Program-made: the position numbers and the translations under genes
Source: Prevotella sp.
GTDB lineage: Bacteria > Bacteroidota > Bacteroidia > Bacteroidales > Bacteroidaceae
Assembly: GCA_017402445.1 (NCBI GenBank)
Contig: JAFPME010000003.1
Span: 1-38,753, forward strand
Direction: 5' to 3'
Length of the DNA stretch: 38,753 bases
The notes under the pieces: generated by a model
What the model was told of the DNA's origin: nothing
Seen by the model: only the letters and a program-made list of their open reading frames with translations
The model's database searches: none
Shown: positions 7,838 to 15,612 of the stretch, piece by piece
How the letters are laid out: the number at the start of each line of letters is the position of its first letter
Position numbering within the stretch: position 1 is the stretch's first letter

Positions 7838-7868
7838 TTTGAGAAACCATTTTTTTATGCTATTTTTG
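7838..7868 (+). promoter_or_regulatory. helicase gene promoter (TTTG-N19-TATTTTTG)
   Basis: TTTG at 7838-7841 and TATTTTTG at 7861-7868 with a 19-bp spacer match the Bacteroidetes consensus fully. Predicted start near 7875, about 23 bases before the ATG at 7898. It diverges from the tandem DUF3822 promoters only 31 bp away. Confidence 0.75.
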
Positions 7869-7897
7869 TCACCTCAAATGTTTCCAACAAACCGACA

Positions 7898-9349
7898 ATG
7901 ATAGAAGACGAGATTTCATGGATGGTCCGACAGCAAATGGAACACGAGCCCACGGACGACCAGCAGCAGGCCATCAGCGTGTTCGGTCGCTTCCTGGCCG
8001 ACCGCAACGACCGTGCCGTCATGGTGATGCGAGGCGCGGCCGGAACGGGAAAGACCACGTTGGCGTCGGCCATGGTGCGCACGCTCAGGCAGCTGAAGCA
8101 GAAGGTGGTGCTCATGGCTCCTACCGGACGGGCTGCCAAAGTGTTTGCGCAGAACAGCGGACTCGCCGCGTTCACCATCCACCGGCGCATCTACCGGCAG
8201 CGCACGGCGGGCGACCTGAGCCGCTTCAACCTGAACTTCAACACCGCCACCGACACGCTCTTCCTCGTCGACGAGGCGTCGATGGTGGCCAATTCGGGCT
8301 TCGCCGACAGCATGTTCGGCGAGGGACGGCTGCTCGACGACCTTGTGCGCTTTGTCTACACGGCGCGCAACTGTCGGCTGATGCTCATCGGTGACCATGC
8401 GCAGCTGCCGCCCGTGGGCGAGGAAGAGTCGCCCGCACTATCGGCAACGGTGTTGCGCGCCATGGGACTGCGCGTCTACGACTGCAGTCTGGACAAGGTG
8501 TTGCGGCAGAGCGAGGGCTCGGGCATCCTCTGGAACGCCACGCGCATCCGTGCCATGGCCGACGGGCAGCTGCCGCGAATACGCTTCGCCGGCTTTGCCG
8601 ACATCTGCGTGGTGCCTGGCAACGAGCTCATCGAGCAGCTCAACTCGTCCTATTCGGCCGTCGGCGTGGACGATACCATTGTGGTGACGCGCAGCAACAA
8701 ACGGTGCAATATATATAATATAGGTATACGTAACACCATTCTCGACCGCGAAGAGGAGCTTTGCCGCGGCGACCAGCTCATGGTGGTGAAGAACAACTAT
8801 TATTGGAAAGCCCCCTCCCTGCCTCCCCCGAGAGGGGAGGAGGCAAATGGTGGGGGATTGTCGTTCCTTGCCAATGGCGACCGTGCGCGGGTGCTGCGGG
8901 TGCGCAACGTGCGCGAACTCTACGGTTTCCGCTTCGCCGATGTTGTGTTACAGCTTCCCGACTACGACGACTGCGAGCTGCAGGCCACCGTGCTCCTTGA
9001 TACCCTTGCTGCTGAGGCGCCCGCCCTGACGCGCGAACAGCAGGAAACGCTGTTTGAGAAAGTGATGGAGGACTACGCCGACATTCCGCAGAAGGGCGAA
9101 CGCCTGCGCAAACTGAAGGAAGATGCCTATTTCAACGCCTTGCAGGTGAAGTATGCCTACGCCGTGACTTGCCACAAAGCGCAGGGCGGACAGTGGGCCC
9201 ACGTCTACGTGGACCAGGGCTACATGACGGACGACATGCTCACCCCCGACTACATTCACTGGCTTTACACTGCCTTCACGCGCGCTACGGAGAAACTGTA
9301 TCTCGTGAACTGGCCGAAAAATCAGGTGGAAGAGGCGGCAACAACATAG
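7898..9349 (+). CDS. RecD-like ATP-dependent DNA helicase
   Basis: Superfamily 1B DNA helicase, 483 residues. Visible motifs: Walker A GAAGTGKT (46-53), Walker B VDEAS (124-128), GDHAQLPPVG (165-174), and in the C-terminal part YAVTCHKAQGGQW and YTAFTRATEKLYLV, the UvrD_C_2 type end. It resembles the stand-alone RecD-like helicases common in Bacteroidetes, not a RecBCD subunit; its precise repair role is not known. The ATG at 7898 is used because the open frame's earlier start (7796) lies upstream of the promoter. Residues 304-321 (KAP to GGL) are encoded by a GC-rich palindromic insertion between NNYYW and the conserved ANGD. Confidence 0.9.
   Translation: MIEDEISWMVRQQMEHEPTDDQQQAISVFGRFLADRNDRAVMVMRGAAGTGKTTLASAMVRTLRQLKQKVVLMAPTGRAAKVFAQNSGLAAFTIHRRIYRQRTAGDLSRFNLNFNTATDTLFLVDEASMVANSGFADSMFGEGRLLDDLVRFVYTARNCRLMLIGDHAQLPPVGEEESPALSATVLRAMGLRVYDCSLDKVLRQSEGSGILWNATRIRAMADGQLPRIRFAGFADICVVPGNELIEQLNSSYSAVGVDDTIVVTRSNKRCNIYNIGIRNTILDREEELCRGDQLMVVKNNYYWKAPSLPPPRGEEANGGGLSFLANGDRARVLRVRNVRELYGFRFADVVLQLPDYDDCELQATVLLDTLAAEAPALTREQQETLFEKVMEDYADIPQKGERLRKLKEDAYFNALQVKYAYAVTCHKAQGGQWAHVYVDQGYMTDDMLTPDYIHWLYTAFTRATEKLYLVNWPKNQVEEAATT
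8809..8861. repeat. GC-rich palindromic element inserted in frame
   Basis: The stretch consists of C-rich and G-rich arms (CCCCCTCCCTGCCTCCCCC, then GAGAGGGGAGGAGGC) and a GGTGGGGG end. Composition and palindromic layout differ from the surrounding gene, and it resembles the tract at 101-131. It keeps the reading frame open and adds a Pro/Gly/Glu-rich segment to the helicase. Confidence 0.6.
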
Positions 9350-9519
9350 CCGAAACGAGCGAACGGCGACGGTCCGGCGGTCGAACGTGAGTGTCACGGT
9401 GCCCTGCGTCGTGGCGGCCCGGGTGTCCGTTCGTCTTTCTGAACAGTGGCGTCAGGTCATTTCACGCCTGTCAGAAGGGCGTGGAAAACGTGACAAACGG
9501 CAGCACTTGAATTGTCATT
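9350..9519. other. intergenic stretch after the helicase gene
   Basis: No coding sequence. TTTCACGCC (9460-9468) can pair with GGCGTGGAAA (9478-9487) with one extra base, a weak stem-loop without a T-run. The 22-bp array begins directly after. Confidence 0.4.
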
Positions 9520-9717
9520 TCACTGAAATTGCCGCGCAATCTCACTGAAATTGCCAAGCAATTTCACTGATTTTACGCAGCAATATCACTGAAATGTCAT
9601 AGCAGAAACACTCTCGCGACAGCACAGAAACGCTCACTTGACAGCACAAAGACTCTTGTTAGACAGCACAGAAATGCTCTCAAGACTGCACGAGACACTT
9701 TTCCGACGACTCGGAAC
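9520..9717. repeat. 22-bp-period degenerate array, 9 units
   Basis: Nine units in strict 22-bp phase fill the gap between the convergent helicase and manA genes. Units 1-4 begin TCACTGAAAT or a close variant; centred on that motif each core is an imperfect 15-bp palindrome of the form AATnTCA-C-TGAnATT (5-6 of 7 positions paired), followed by a 7-bp spacer (GCCGCGC, GCCAAGC, ACGCAGC, TCATAGC). Units 4-8 share instead CAGMACAGAA-like ends and ACAGCAC at the same phase. Unit 4 joins both types: it has the front of the first and the tail of the second. Unit 9 is weak. 22 is not a multiple of 3, so this is not a coding repeat. Confidence 0.85.
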
Positions 9718-9728
9718 AGACGTCGTAC

Positions 9729-9762
9729 AGCTGGTGAATGGCTGGCTTGCCATTCACCCATG
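9729..9762. terminator. bidirectional stem-loop between convergent genes
   Basis: GGTGAATGGC (9733-9742) pairs perfectly with GCCATTCACC (9749-9758) around a 6-base loop, and CAGC/GCTG outside can extend it with a bulge. It sits 36 bases beyond the manA stop. There is no T-run, so termination is inferred from position and stem strength only. Confidence 0.5.
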
Positions 9763-9798
9763 CTGTATGGTTGCCCGTAACAAATGGTTTCGGGAGCG

Positions 9799-10761
9799 TC
9801 AGACGTAGGTTTCGAGGAACTTCACGGTGCCTTCCACCTTCAGTTCCTGTGCTGTGGCCGGGACAAGCAGCGTCTCGCCGGCCTTCAGTGAGGTCTGGTT
9901 GCCCTCTTCGTCGGTGATGGTGGCGCTGCCGCTGAGACCGATGAGTATGACGAACGAGTCGAGCTCGGAGTAGTCGAGCGTCATGGGTTCGTCGAGGTCG
10001 TACACTGCTGTCGTGAAGTAAGGGCACTGCACGAGCTGCACGCCTTCGTTCTTCATCGGCGTGTAGTGCGTGCGGTAGTCGGACTCCACTTGGTAGTTGA
10101 TGCTTTCGGCGGCTTCGTGCGTGTGCAGCTGGCGGTAGTTGCCGTCCTTGTCGCGCCGCTTGAAGTCGTAGATGCGGTAGGTGACGTCGCTCGTCTGCTG
10201 TATTTCGGCCAGGAAGCAGCCTGCCCCGATGGCGTGGATGCGCCCTGCGGGCAGGAAGAAGACGTCGCCCTCGCTGACCTCATACTGCGCGAGTGCGTCG
10301 CAGATGGTGTCGTCCTCCACCATTTCCTTGTAGCGTTCGGGTGTGATCTGCTGTCGCAGTCCGCAGTAGAGCTTTGCTCCCGGGTCGCAGTCCATGATGT
10401 ACCACATCTCGGTCTTGCCGCGCGGCTTTCCCTGCCGGTGGGCTATTTCGTCGGTGGGGTGCACCTGGATGCTCAGGTCCTGTCGTGCGTCGATGAACTT
10501 GATGAGCAGCGGGAACTCGTTGCCGAAGCGCTCGTAGTTATCTTTGCCGACCAGTTCGGCTTTCAGTTCGGCCACCAACTGGTTGAGCGGTTTGCCTTGG
10601 TGCTCGCCCGATGCGATGATGGTCTCGTTGTCCTTGACGCCTGAGATTTCCCAGCTCTCGCCGACTTGTTCCTGCTGGGCGTCCAGCTGTTTGAACGGAA
10701 TGATTTTTTCGCCGCCCCAGATGGTCGATTTCAGAAGCGGTCTGAATTTGATGAGTTGCAT
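9799..10761 (-). CDS. manA: mannose-6-phosphate isomerase, class I
   Basis: Interconverts mannose-6-phosphate and fructose-6-phosphate, linking glycolysis to GDP-mannose and surface glycans. The 320-residue protein has the short-form type I architecture. Zinc-site residues are visible: QVHP with H101, E118 in KTEMWY, and H176 in GRIHAIGAG. The protein begins MQLIKFRPLLKSTIWGG, a standard family start. It is the last gene of a five-gene minus-strand run, 31 bases after the beta-helix gene, with the array and a stem-loop downstream. Confidence 0.93.
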   Translation of the reverse strand: MQLIKFRPLLKSTIWGGEKIIPFKQLDAQQEQVGESWEISGVKDNETIIASGEHQGKPLNQLVAELKAELVGKDNYERFGNEFPLLIKFIDARQDLSIQVHPTDEIAHRQGKPRGKTEMWYIMDCDPGAKLYCGLRQQITPERYKEMVEDDTICDALAQYEVSEGDVFFLPAGRIHAIGAGCFLAEIQQTSDVTYRIYDFKRRDKDGNYRQLHTHEAAESINYQVESDYRTHYTPMKNEGVQLVQCPYFTTAVYDLDEPMTLDYSELDSFVILIGLSGSATITDEEGNQTSLKAGETLLVPATAQELKVEGTVKFLETYV

Positions 10762-10792
10762 GTTATTTGGTGATTAAAGTACTTCTTTCTCC

Positions 10793-12634
10793 TTATGGCT
10801 TGCCGTTTTTCGCCCTTGTCCATGTCTTGAAATAGTCTTGCGACGTGACGACGTTGCCCTGCTCGTCGATGTGTCCCCACGGGTCGCTCAGCAGGAGCTT
10901 CCCGTCGGTGGTGTTCACTTCGCTGGAGGGCGGTGTGAAGTTGTTCTTCGTGGTGCGCCGTACCAGCACGTTGCTCTTGAAGGTGCAGTTGGAACGTTCG
11001 CGCAGGTCTCTGTTCCACTCCAGCCAAAGGTAGCCGTTGCAGACGTTATGGGCAATGTAGTTGTTCATGTTTGCGCGGAATCCCTTGAGCACCTGGCGTC
11101 CGCCGCTGCCCCCTTCGGGCACGTAGCGTGAGTAGATGTCGTAGCCCGACTCTGTATCGGCAATCACGTTGGCGTAGATCTGAACGTTGTAGGCCCCGTC
11201 GTCAGCGTAGATGGCGTGGTTTCCGCCTGTCCCTCCGAAGTTGAGCACCTTGTTGTAGCGTACCACGGCTTCGCAGTTGTTCGTGGCGATGTAGATGGCG
11301 CCTGAGTCTTTCAGCCCCAAGACGCGCTGCCAGGGCTTCCATGCGGCTGTCTGTCGGACGATGTTGTTCTCCACGAGGTGCTGACTGCAAGTGGGTTTCA
11401 CGTCGCCCACGAAGATGGCTCCGTAGTTGATGTCGGTGAAAGTGTTATTGGCGATGTAGCCTTTGTGCTTGCTCAGTACGGCGAAGGCGTTGGCACCGTA
11501 GTGGCCGATGTTGGTGAACCGTGAGTTGGTCACTTCCAAGTAGGCGCACTCGGAGTCGGTTTCGATGCCGTAATCCTTGATGTCGTGGAAGTCGCAGTCG
11601 TCGACGAAGATGCGTGAATGGGGTCCGATGAGCTCGATGGCCTGTCCTGTGGTGTTCGAGATAGCCGTTCGCCGCATGACGAGCTCTCCTTTGTTCAGTA
11701 TGCAGCGTCGTCCTTCTCCGCCGATGTCCACGTTTTCCAGTTCAAGCGTGCCGCCCGGTTCGATGGTGATCAGGGGCTCTTGCGACATGCTTTTGGTGAT
11801 GGTGGTGCCTTCTTTGAACCAGATTCTCCTGTTCTTCACCTTCACTCCTTCGCCGTCAGCCTGTGAGTCGAAAGGTCCGAAGTTCGACAGGAAGAAGTAG
11901 TTGTCGTTTCTCCACTGCTGACCGGCCTGGTCGGGGTCGTAGTACCATCCGTCCCACTCGTAGTCGACATAGTAATGGCGTCCGCGTCTGGTGAAGGAAA
12001 GAACCTTGCCCGTGTTTCGGTAGAACCACCATCCGTAGCTGATGAAGACGTTGTCGGTGTCGAGCCGGGTGTTTTTCTTCTTGATGTATTGCTTCACGAA
12101 GTCGTCGGGGAGCTCGATCCGGTAGATTCTGGAACCGCTTTTGCCGTCGGCTTTTTCCAGATGCACTATTCGGAAGAAACCGGTGCGCGCCAGTTGCAGG
12201 TGGTTGCCGTCGGACTGGCGGAAGAAAACGTCGCGGACGCTGACCGGCTTGTCGTAGGTGTCGCCGCTGCGCAGGCGTCGGCCGTCTTCCGAACGGCCGT
12301 CTACGATCCTGGTTTTGCTGCCGTTGGCTTTGGAACCGACAATCCTGACGTGTGTGTCCTTCCTGACGGTGATGCTTCTGGTGCGGACGTCGTCGTCGGT
12401 GAGCCTAATGAGCGTGTTGCCCGAGGTGGTTTCTCCGATGGTCGAGGCCGTCCGGTAGTTGTTTTTTGTGAAAACGGAAGGCGATGGCGATTCCCGCTGC
12501 AGTGAACAAGGCGGATAAGTGGGTGTGGAAGCTTGGATGAGCGAGACGGAACGCATGGTCTGCGCCTTGCTTCCGGCCGTGATGAGCAGGAAACAGAGCA
12601 GAATACCGATGCCATGGCTGCCGATGGTTTTCAT
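10793..12634 (-). CDS. secreted right-handed parallel beta-helix protein
   Basis: A 613-residue protein with a signal peptide (hydrophobic stretch in residues 8-20, likely cut after GSKA). From about residue 250 on it is rich in short Asn/Gly/Val repeats such as VENNIVR, IAHNVCNG and VRYNKVLNFGG, the pattern of right-handed parallel beta-helix folds found in polysaccharide lyases, hydrolases and surface proteins. A Trp/Tyr-rich segment (WWFYRNTGKV, EWDGWYYDPD) precedes it. It may act on a glycan, but no catalytic residues can be named. The open frame runs to 13150, overlapping trkH; the ATG at 12634 (MKTIGSHG) is used because it gives a signal peptide and follows the trkH stop by 35 bases. 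Confidence 0.75.
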   Translation of the reverse strand: MKTIGSHGIGILLCFLLITAGSKAQTMRSVSLIQASTPTYPPCSLQRESPSPSVFTKNNYRTASTIGETTSGNTLIRLTDDDVRTRSITVRKDTHVRIVGSKANGSKTRIVDGRSEDGRRLRSGDTYDKPVSVRDVFFRQSDGNHLQLARTGFFRIVHLEKADGKSGSRIYRIELPDDFVKQYIKKKNTRLDTDNVFISYGWWFYRNTGKVLSFTRRGRHYYVDYEWDGWYYDPDQAGQQWRNDNYFFLSNFGPFDSQADGEGVKVKNRRIWFKEGTTITKSMSQEPLITIEPGGTLELENVDIGGEGRRCILNKGELVMRRTAISNTTGQAIELIGPHSRIFVDDCDFHDIKDYGIETDSECAYLEVTNSRFTNIGHYGANAFAVLSKHKGYIANNTFTDINYGAIFVGDVKPTCSQHLVENNIVRQTAAWKPWQRVLGLKDSGAIYIATNNCEAVVRYNKVLNFGGTGGNHAIYADDGAYNVQIYANVIADTESGYDIYSRYVPEGGSGGRQVLKGFRANMNNYIAHNVCNGYLWLEWNRDLRERSNCTFKSNVLVRRTTKNNFTPPSSEVNTTDGKLLLSDPWGHIDEQGNVVTSQDYFKTWTRAKNGKP

Positions 12635-12669
12635 GGGCGATGCTGTTTTTACGTGGGAATGAAGCAATA

Positions 12670-14127
12670 TCAGTTGTCTTTCCAGAAAGCGGGTGTGAAA
12701 AGAACGATGACGCTGAAGATTTCGAGACGTCCCATCAGCATGAGGGCGGAGAGCAGCCACTTCACCACATCGGGCAGGATGCTCCACGACATGGTCGGTC
12801 CGATTTCCAGTCCGAGTGTAGGTCCTACGTTGCTGGCGCAGCTGATGGCGATGGTGATGGAGTTCGTGCTGTCCACTCCCATCACAATCATGCAGAAATA
12901 GGTGAAAAGACACAGGAACATGTACGCCGTGAGAAAGGCCAACAGCGTGACTTGTGCGGAATAAGGGATGGTGTTGTCGTTCACTTTCACGGGCAGAACG
13001 GCTCTGGGATGGAGGATTCGGCGGATTTCGTTCTTCAGAATGGTGAGCACCATGGCCGTTCGGATGCACTTGAATCCGCCGCTGGTGGAGCCGGAACAAG
13101 CCCCGAGGAACATGCAGATGCTGAGAATGACCCATGTGATGTGGTGCCACTGGGCAGGATCGTCGTTAAGAATGCCTGTCGTCGTGATGAACGATGTGAC
13201 CTGGAACAGGCTCACGCGGATGGCATCGGCCCAGTGGTAGTTGTTGTCATAGACCAGAATGATGGAGATGGACAGTGCGCCTACCAGGACAAGAATGATG
13301 TAGAGCCGAAACTCGGAGTTCTTGAAGAACTGCTTGATCCTGCCTTTAAACAACGACGTGTAGAGCAGCGTGAAGCTGGTTCCGGAAAGGAACATGAACG
13401 TAATGGCTGTGTAGTCGATGTAGGGATTATGGAAATAGCCCGTACTGGCGTTGTGGGTTGAGAAGCCTCCGGTTGCCGTTGTCGTCATGGCATAGTTCAG
13501 ACAGTCGAAAAGCCCCATGCCCGAGAGGTAGTAGCACAGTCCGCATCCGATGGTAAGCAGGAAGTATATGCTCCAAATCCACTTCGCCGTGGTGCTCAAC
13601 CGGGGGTGCATCTTTGCGCGGATGGGGCCTGTTGCCTCGGCAGAGAACACCTTCACGTTGCCGCCTACGAGCGATGGTATGATGGCAATGGTGAAGAATA
13701 CGATTCCCAGACCGCCTATCCACTGCGTCATGGTGCGCCAGAAAAGGAGCGCGTGAGGCAGGCATTCCACGTCGTCGAGGATGCTGCAGCCCGTCGTGGT
13801 GAAACCGGAGATGGTCTCAAAATAAGCATCGGTGAAGTTGGTGATGTAGCCGCTGATCATGAAAGGCAGCGATCCGAACAGGCTGAAGATGAGCCAGGTG
13901 AGCGTAACCAGCAAGTAGGCTTCGCGTCGTCCGAGCGAATTTTCGGTGTCGCGGCCGGCATATTTGAATCCGATTCCTCCCAGAATGGTCGTGACGATGG
14001 AAATGACGAATGACAGAGAATCGTCTTCACCGAAATAAACTGACATGCAGAGACACCACGACATCATCGCCGCTTCGATGAAAAGCAGCGTGCCGATGAT
14101 CTTATAGATGATTTTATAGTTCAGCAT
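12670..14127 (-). CDS. trkH: Trk-type potassium uptake channel TrkH
   Basis: Integral membrane subunit for K+ uptake, working with the cytoplasmic TrkA gate encoded just upstream. The 485-residue protein is almost entirely hydrophobic and shows four pore-loop motifs with the selectivity-filter glycine: FTTTGCS, TATGGFS, ITTTGIL and SNVGPTL. Family members work as dimers. The start at 14127 (MLNYKIIYK) is preferred; an in-frame ATG 12 codons earlier is possible. It follows trkA by about 94 bases and precedes the beta-helix gene by 35. Confidence 0.93.
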   Translation of the reverse strand: MLNYKIIYKIIGTLLFIEAAMMSWCLCMSVYFGEDDSLSFVISIVTTILGGIGFKYAGRDTENSLGRREAYLLVTLTWLIFSLFGSLPFMISGYITNFTDAYFETISGFTTTGCSILDDVECLPHALLFWRTMTQWIGGLGIVFFTIAIIPSLVGGNVKVFSAEATGPIRAKMHPRLSTTAKWIWSIYFLLTIGCGLCYYLSGMGLFDCLNYAMTTTATGGFSTHNASTGYFHNPYIDYTAITFMFLSGTSFTLLYTSLFKGRIKQFFKNSEFRLYIILVLVGALSISIILVYDNNYHWADAIRVSLFQVTSFITTTGILNDDPAQWHHITWVILSICMFLGACSGSTSGGFKCIRTAMVLTILKNEIRRILHPRAVLPVKVNDNTIPYSAQVTLLAFLTAYMFLCLFTYFCMIVMGVDSTNSITIAISCASNVGPTLGLEIGPTMSWSILPDVVKWLLSALMLMGRLEIFSVIVLFTPAFWKDN

Positions 14128-14221
14128 CTGAAGAATAATGGTTGTCGTAAGGATGATGGGCAACGGTCAGTGTCTGCTCTTCCTCGGTATGGGATGGCAG
14201 AGTATAGGGACTGGCGTGGGG

Positions 14222-15565
14222 TCAGTTGAAGAATTTTTCAATCTTCGTCATGTTGATGTCGTGGCAGAACACCACAACGGTATCGCCCGCTTCAATCTGC
14301 GTTCCGCCTGATACAAGCTGGCCTTCGCCGTTTCGTACCAGTCCGCCGATGGTTGCTCCTTTGGGCAATCCGAGCTCGAACACCTTCTTGCGCGTCACTT
14401 TTGACCCCTGTTGCGCCGTGAATTCAGCCACGTCGGCGTTGGCAGACATGAGGAAACGGATGTTGTTCACGTCGGCATCGAGCATCATCTGATAGATGTA
14501 ACTGGCTGCCAGCGCTTTCTTGTTGATAATGGTTCCGATGTCAAGGCTTTCGGCCATGCTTACATAATCGAAGTTCTCAACCATGGCTACGGTTTTCCTG
14601 ACGCCCATCCGCTTTGCTGTCAGGCAAGCCAGGATGTTGGTTTCTGCGTTACCTGTGAGCGCCACGAAGGCTTGTGTGTTCTTGATGCCCTCCTCGGTGA
14701 GCAGTCCTACGTCGCGACCGTCGCCGTGAATGACCATCACCCGGTCCGTGTTCACCAGCTCGTTGAGCTTTTCGCAGCGCGCTTCGTCGTATTCGAAAAT
14801 CTTCACGTCCATGTATTCGGGCATCATGGTCGTAGCTCTGACGGCCGTGGCACCGCCTCCCATGATCATGACATTCTTCACATCGACGTAGTGTTCCTTC
14901 CCGACAATCTTACGAATGTAGGGGATGTAGTTGCGGGTGGTCATGAAATAAGCGATGTCGTGCAGCTGAAGAACATCGTCACCGCGTGGGATGATGGTCT
15001 CGTCATGGCGCTTGACGGCCACGACATGATACGGCGATTCCGGCTTGCAGAGGTCTTTCAGCGGTTCATTCAGGATTTCACAAGTCTCCCGAAGTTTTAT
15101 TCCCAGCATGACAAGTGCGCCGCCGTGGACGTCCCATCGCTGCCTGACCCATGACATTTTCAGCCCGCTTGCGATGTCGCGCGCTGCGAGATTCTCGGGA
15201 TAGATGAGTGAGGAAATGCCTACATTCTCGAAGATTCCGTTCATTCTCGGGTCAATGTATTCACTGTTGTCCACCTTGGCGACGGTGCGTTTTGCACCGA
15301 GTGCCTTGGCCAGCATGCAGGCATTGATGTTCAGATTCTCGTCCGGAGTCACGGCGATGAAGAGGTCTGCTCCGGCAACTCCGGCGTCTTTCAGTGTCTT
15401 GATGCGCGAATTGGATGCATGGATGGTCATCAGGTCATAGTCGCTGCTGATGCTTGAGAGTCGTTCCTCGTCAGAGTCGATGAGCACCGTGTCGTGGTTG
15501 TTCCTCGACAGGAGCTTGGCCAAATGGGTTCCGATGGCATACGCGCCTACGATGATAATCTTCAT
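14222..15565 (-). CDS. trkA: Trk potassium uptake regulator TrkA
   Basis: Peripheral membrane protein that binds NAD(H) or nucleotides and gates TrkH. The 447-residue protein contains two copies of the RCK module: the first Rossmann motif GAYAIGTHLA lies at residues 7-16 and the second, MIMGGGATAVRA, about halfway, each followed by a TrkA_C-type domain. Length fits two-module TrkA. The ATG at 15565 (MKIIIVGAYAIG) is the expected start. A GTG at 15616 overlaps the dxs stop by 4 bases (GTGA) and would add 17 basic residues; I consider it less likely but cannot exclude it. Read in one direction with dxs and trkH. Confidence 0.93.
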   Translation of the reverse strand: MKIIIVGAYAIGTHLAKLLSRNNHDTVLIDSDEERLSSISSDYDLMTIHASNSRIKTLKDAGVAGADLFIAVTPDENLNINACMLAKALGAKRTVAKVDNSEYIDPRMNGIFENVGISSLIYPENLAARDIASGLKMSWVRQRWDVHGGALVMLGIKLRETCEILNEPLKDLCKPESPYHVVAVKRHDETIIPRGDDVLQLHDIAYFMTTRNYIPYIRKIVGKEHYVDVKNVMIMGGGATAVRATTMMPEYMDVKIFEYDEARCEKLNELVNTDRVMVIHGDGRDVGLLTEEGIKNTQAFVALTGNAETNILACLTAKRMGVRKTVAMVENFDYVSMAESLDIGTIINKKALAASYIYQMMLDADVNNIRFLMSANADVAEFTAQQGSKVTRKKVFELGLPKGATIGGLVRNGEGQLVSGGTQIEAGDTVVVFCHDINMTKIEKFFN

Positions 15566-15612
15566 GGTTGTTCGCTCTCTTCTTTTTGTTGTTTGTTTTG
15601 CATGCTTGCGGG

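Noticed and set aside
8809-8861. Intein in the helicase
   Set aside because: The insertion is about 18 residues with no splicing motifs, far too short for an intein.
9520-9717. CRISPR array
   Set aside because: The whole period is only 22 bp, both core and spacer parts drift, units switch type, and no cas gene is nearby.
12635-13150. Long N-terminal extension of the beta-helix protein
   Set aside because: It is antisense-like, His/Arg-rich read-through of the trkH coding region in another frame, and the signal peptide starts at 12634.
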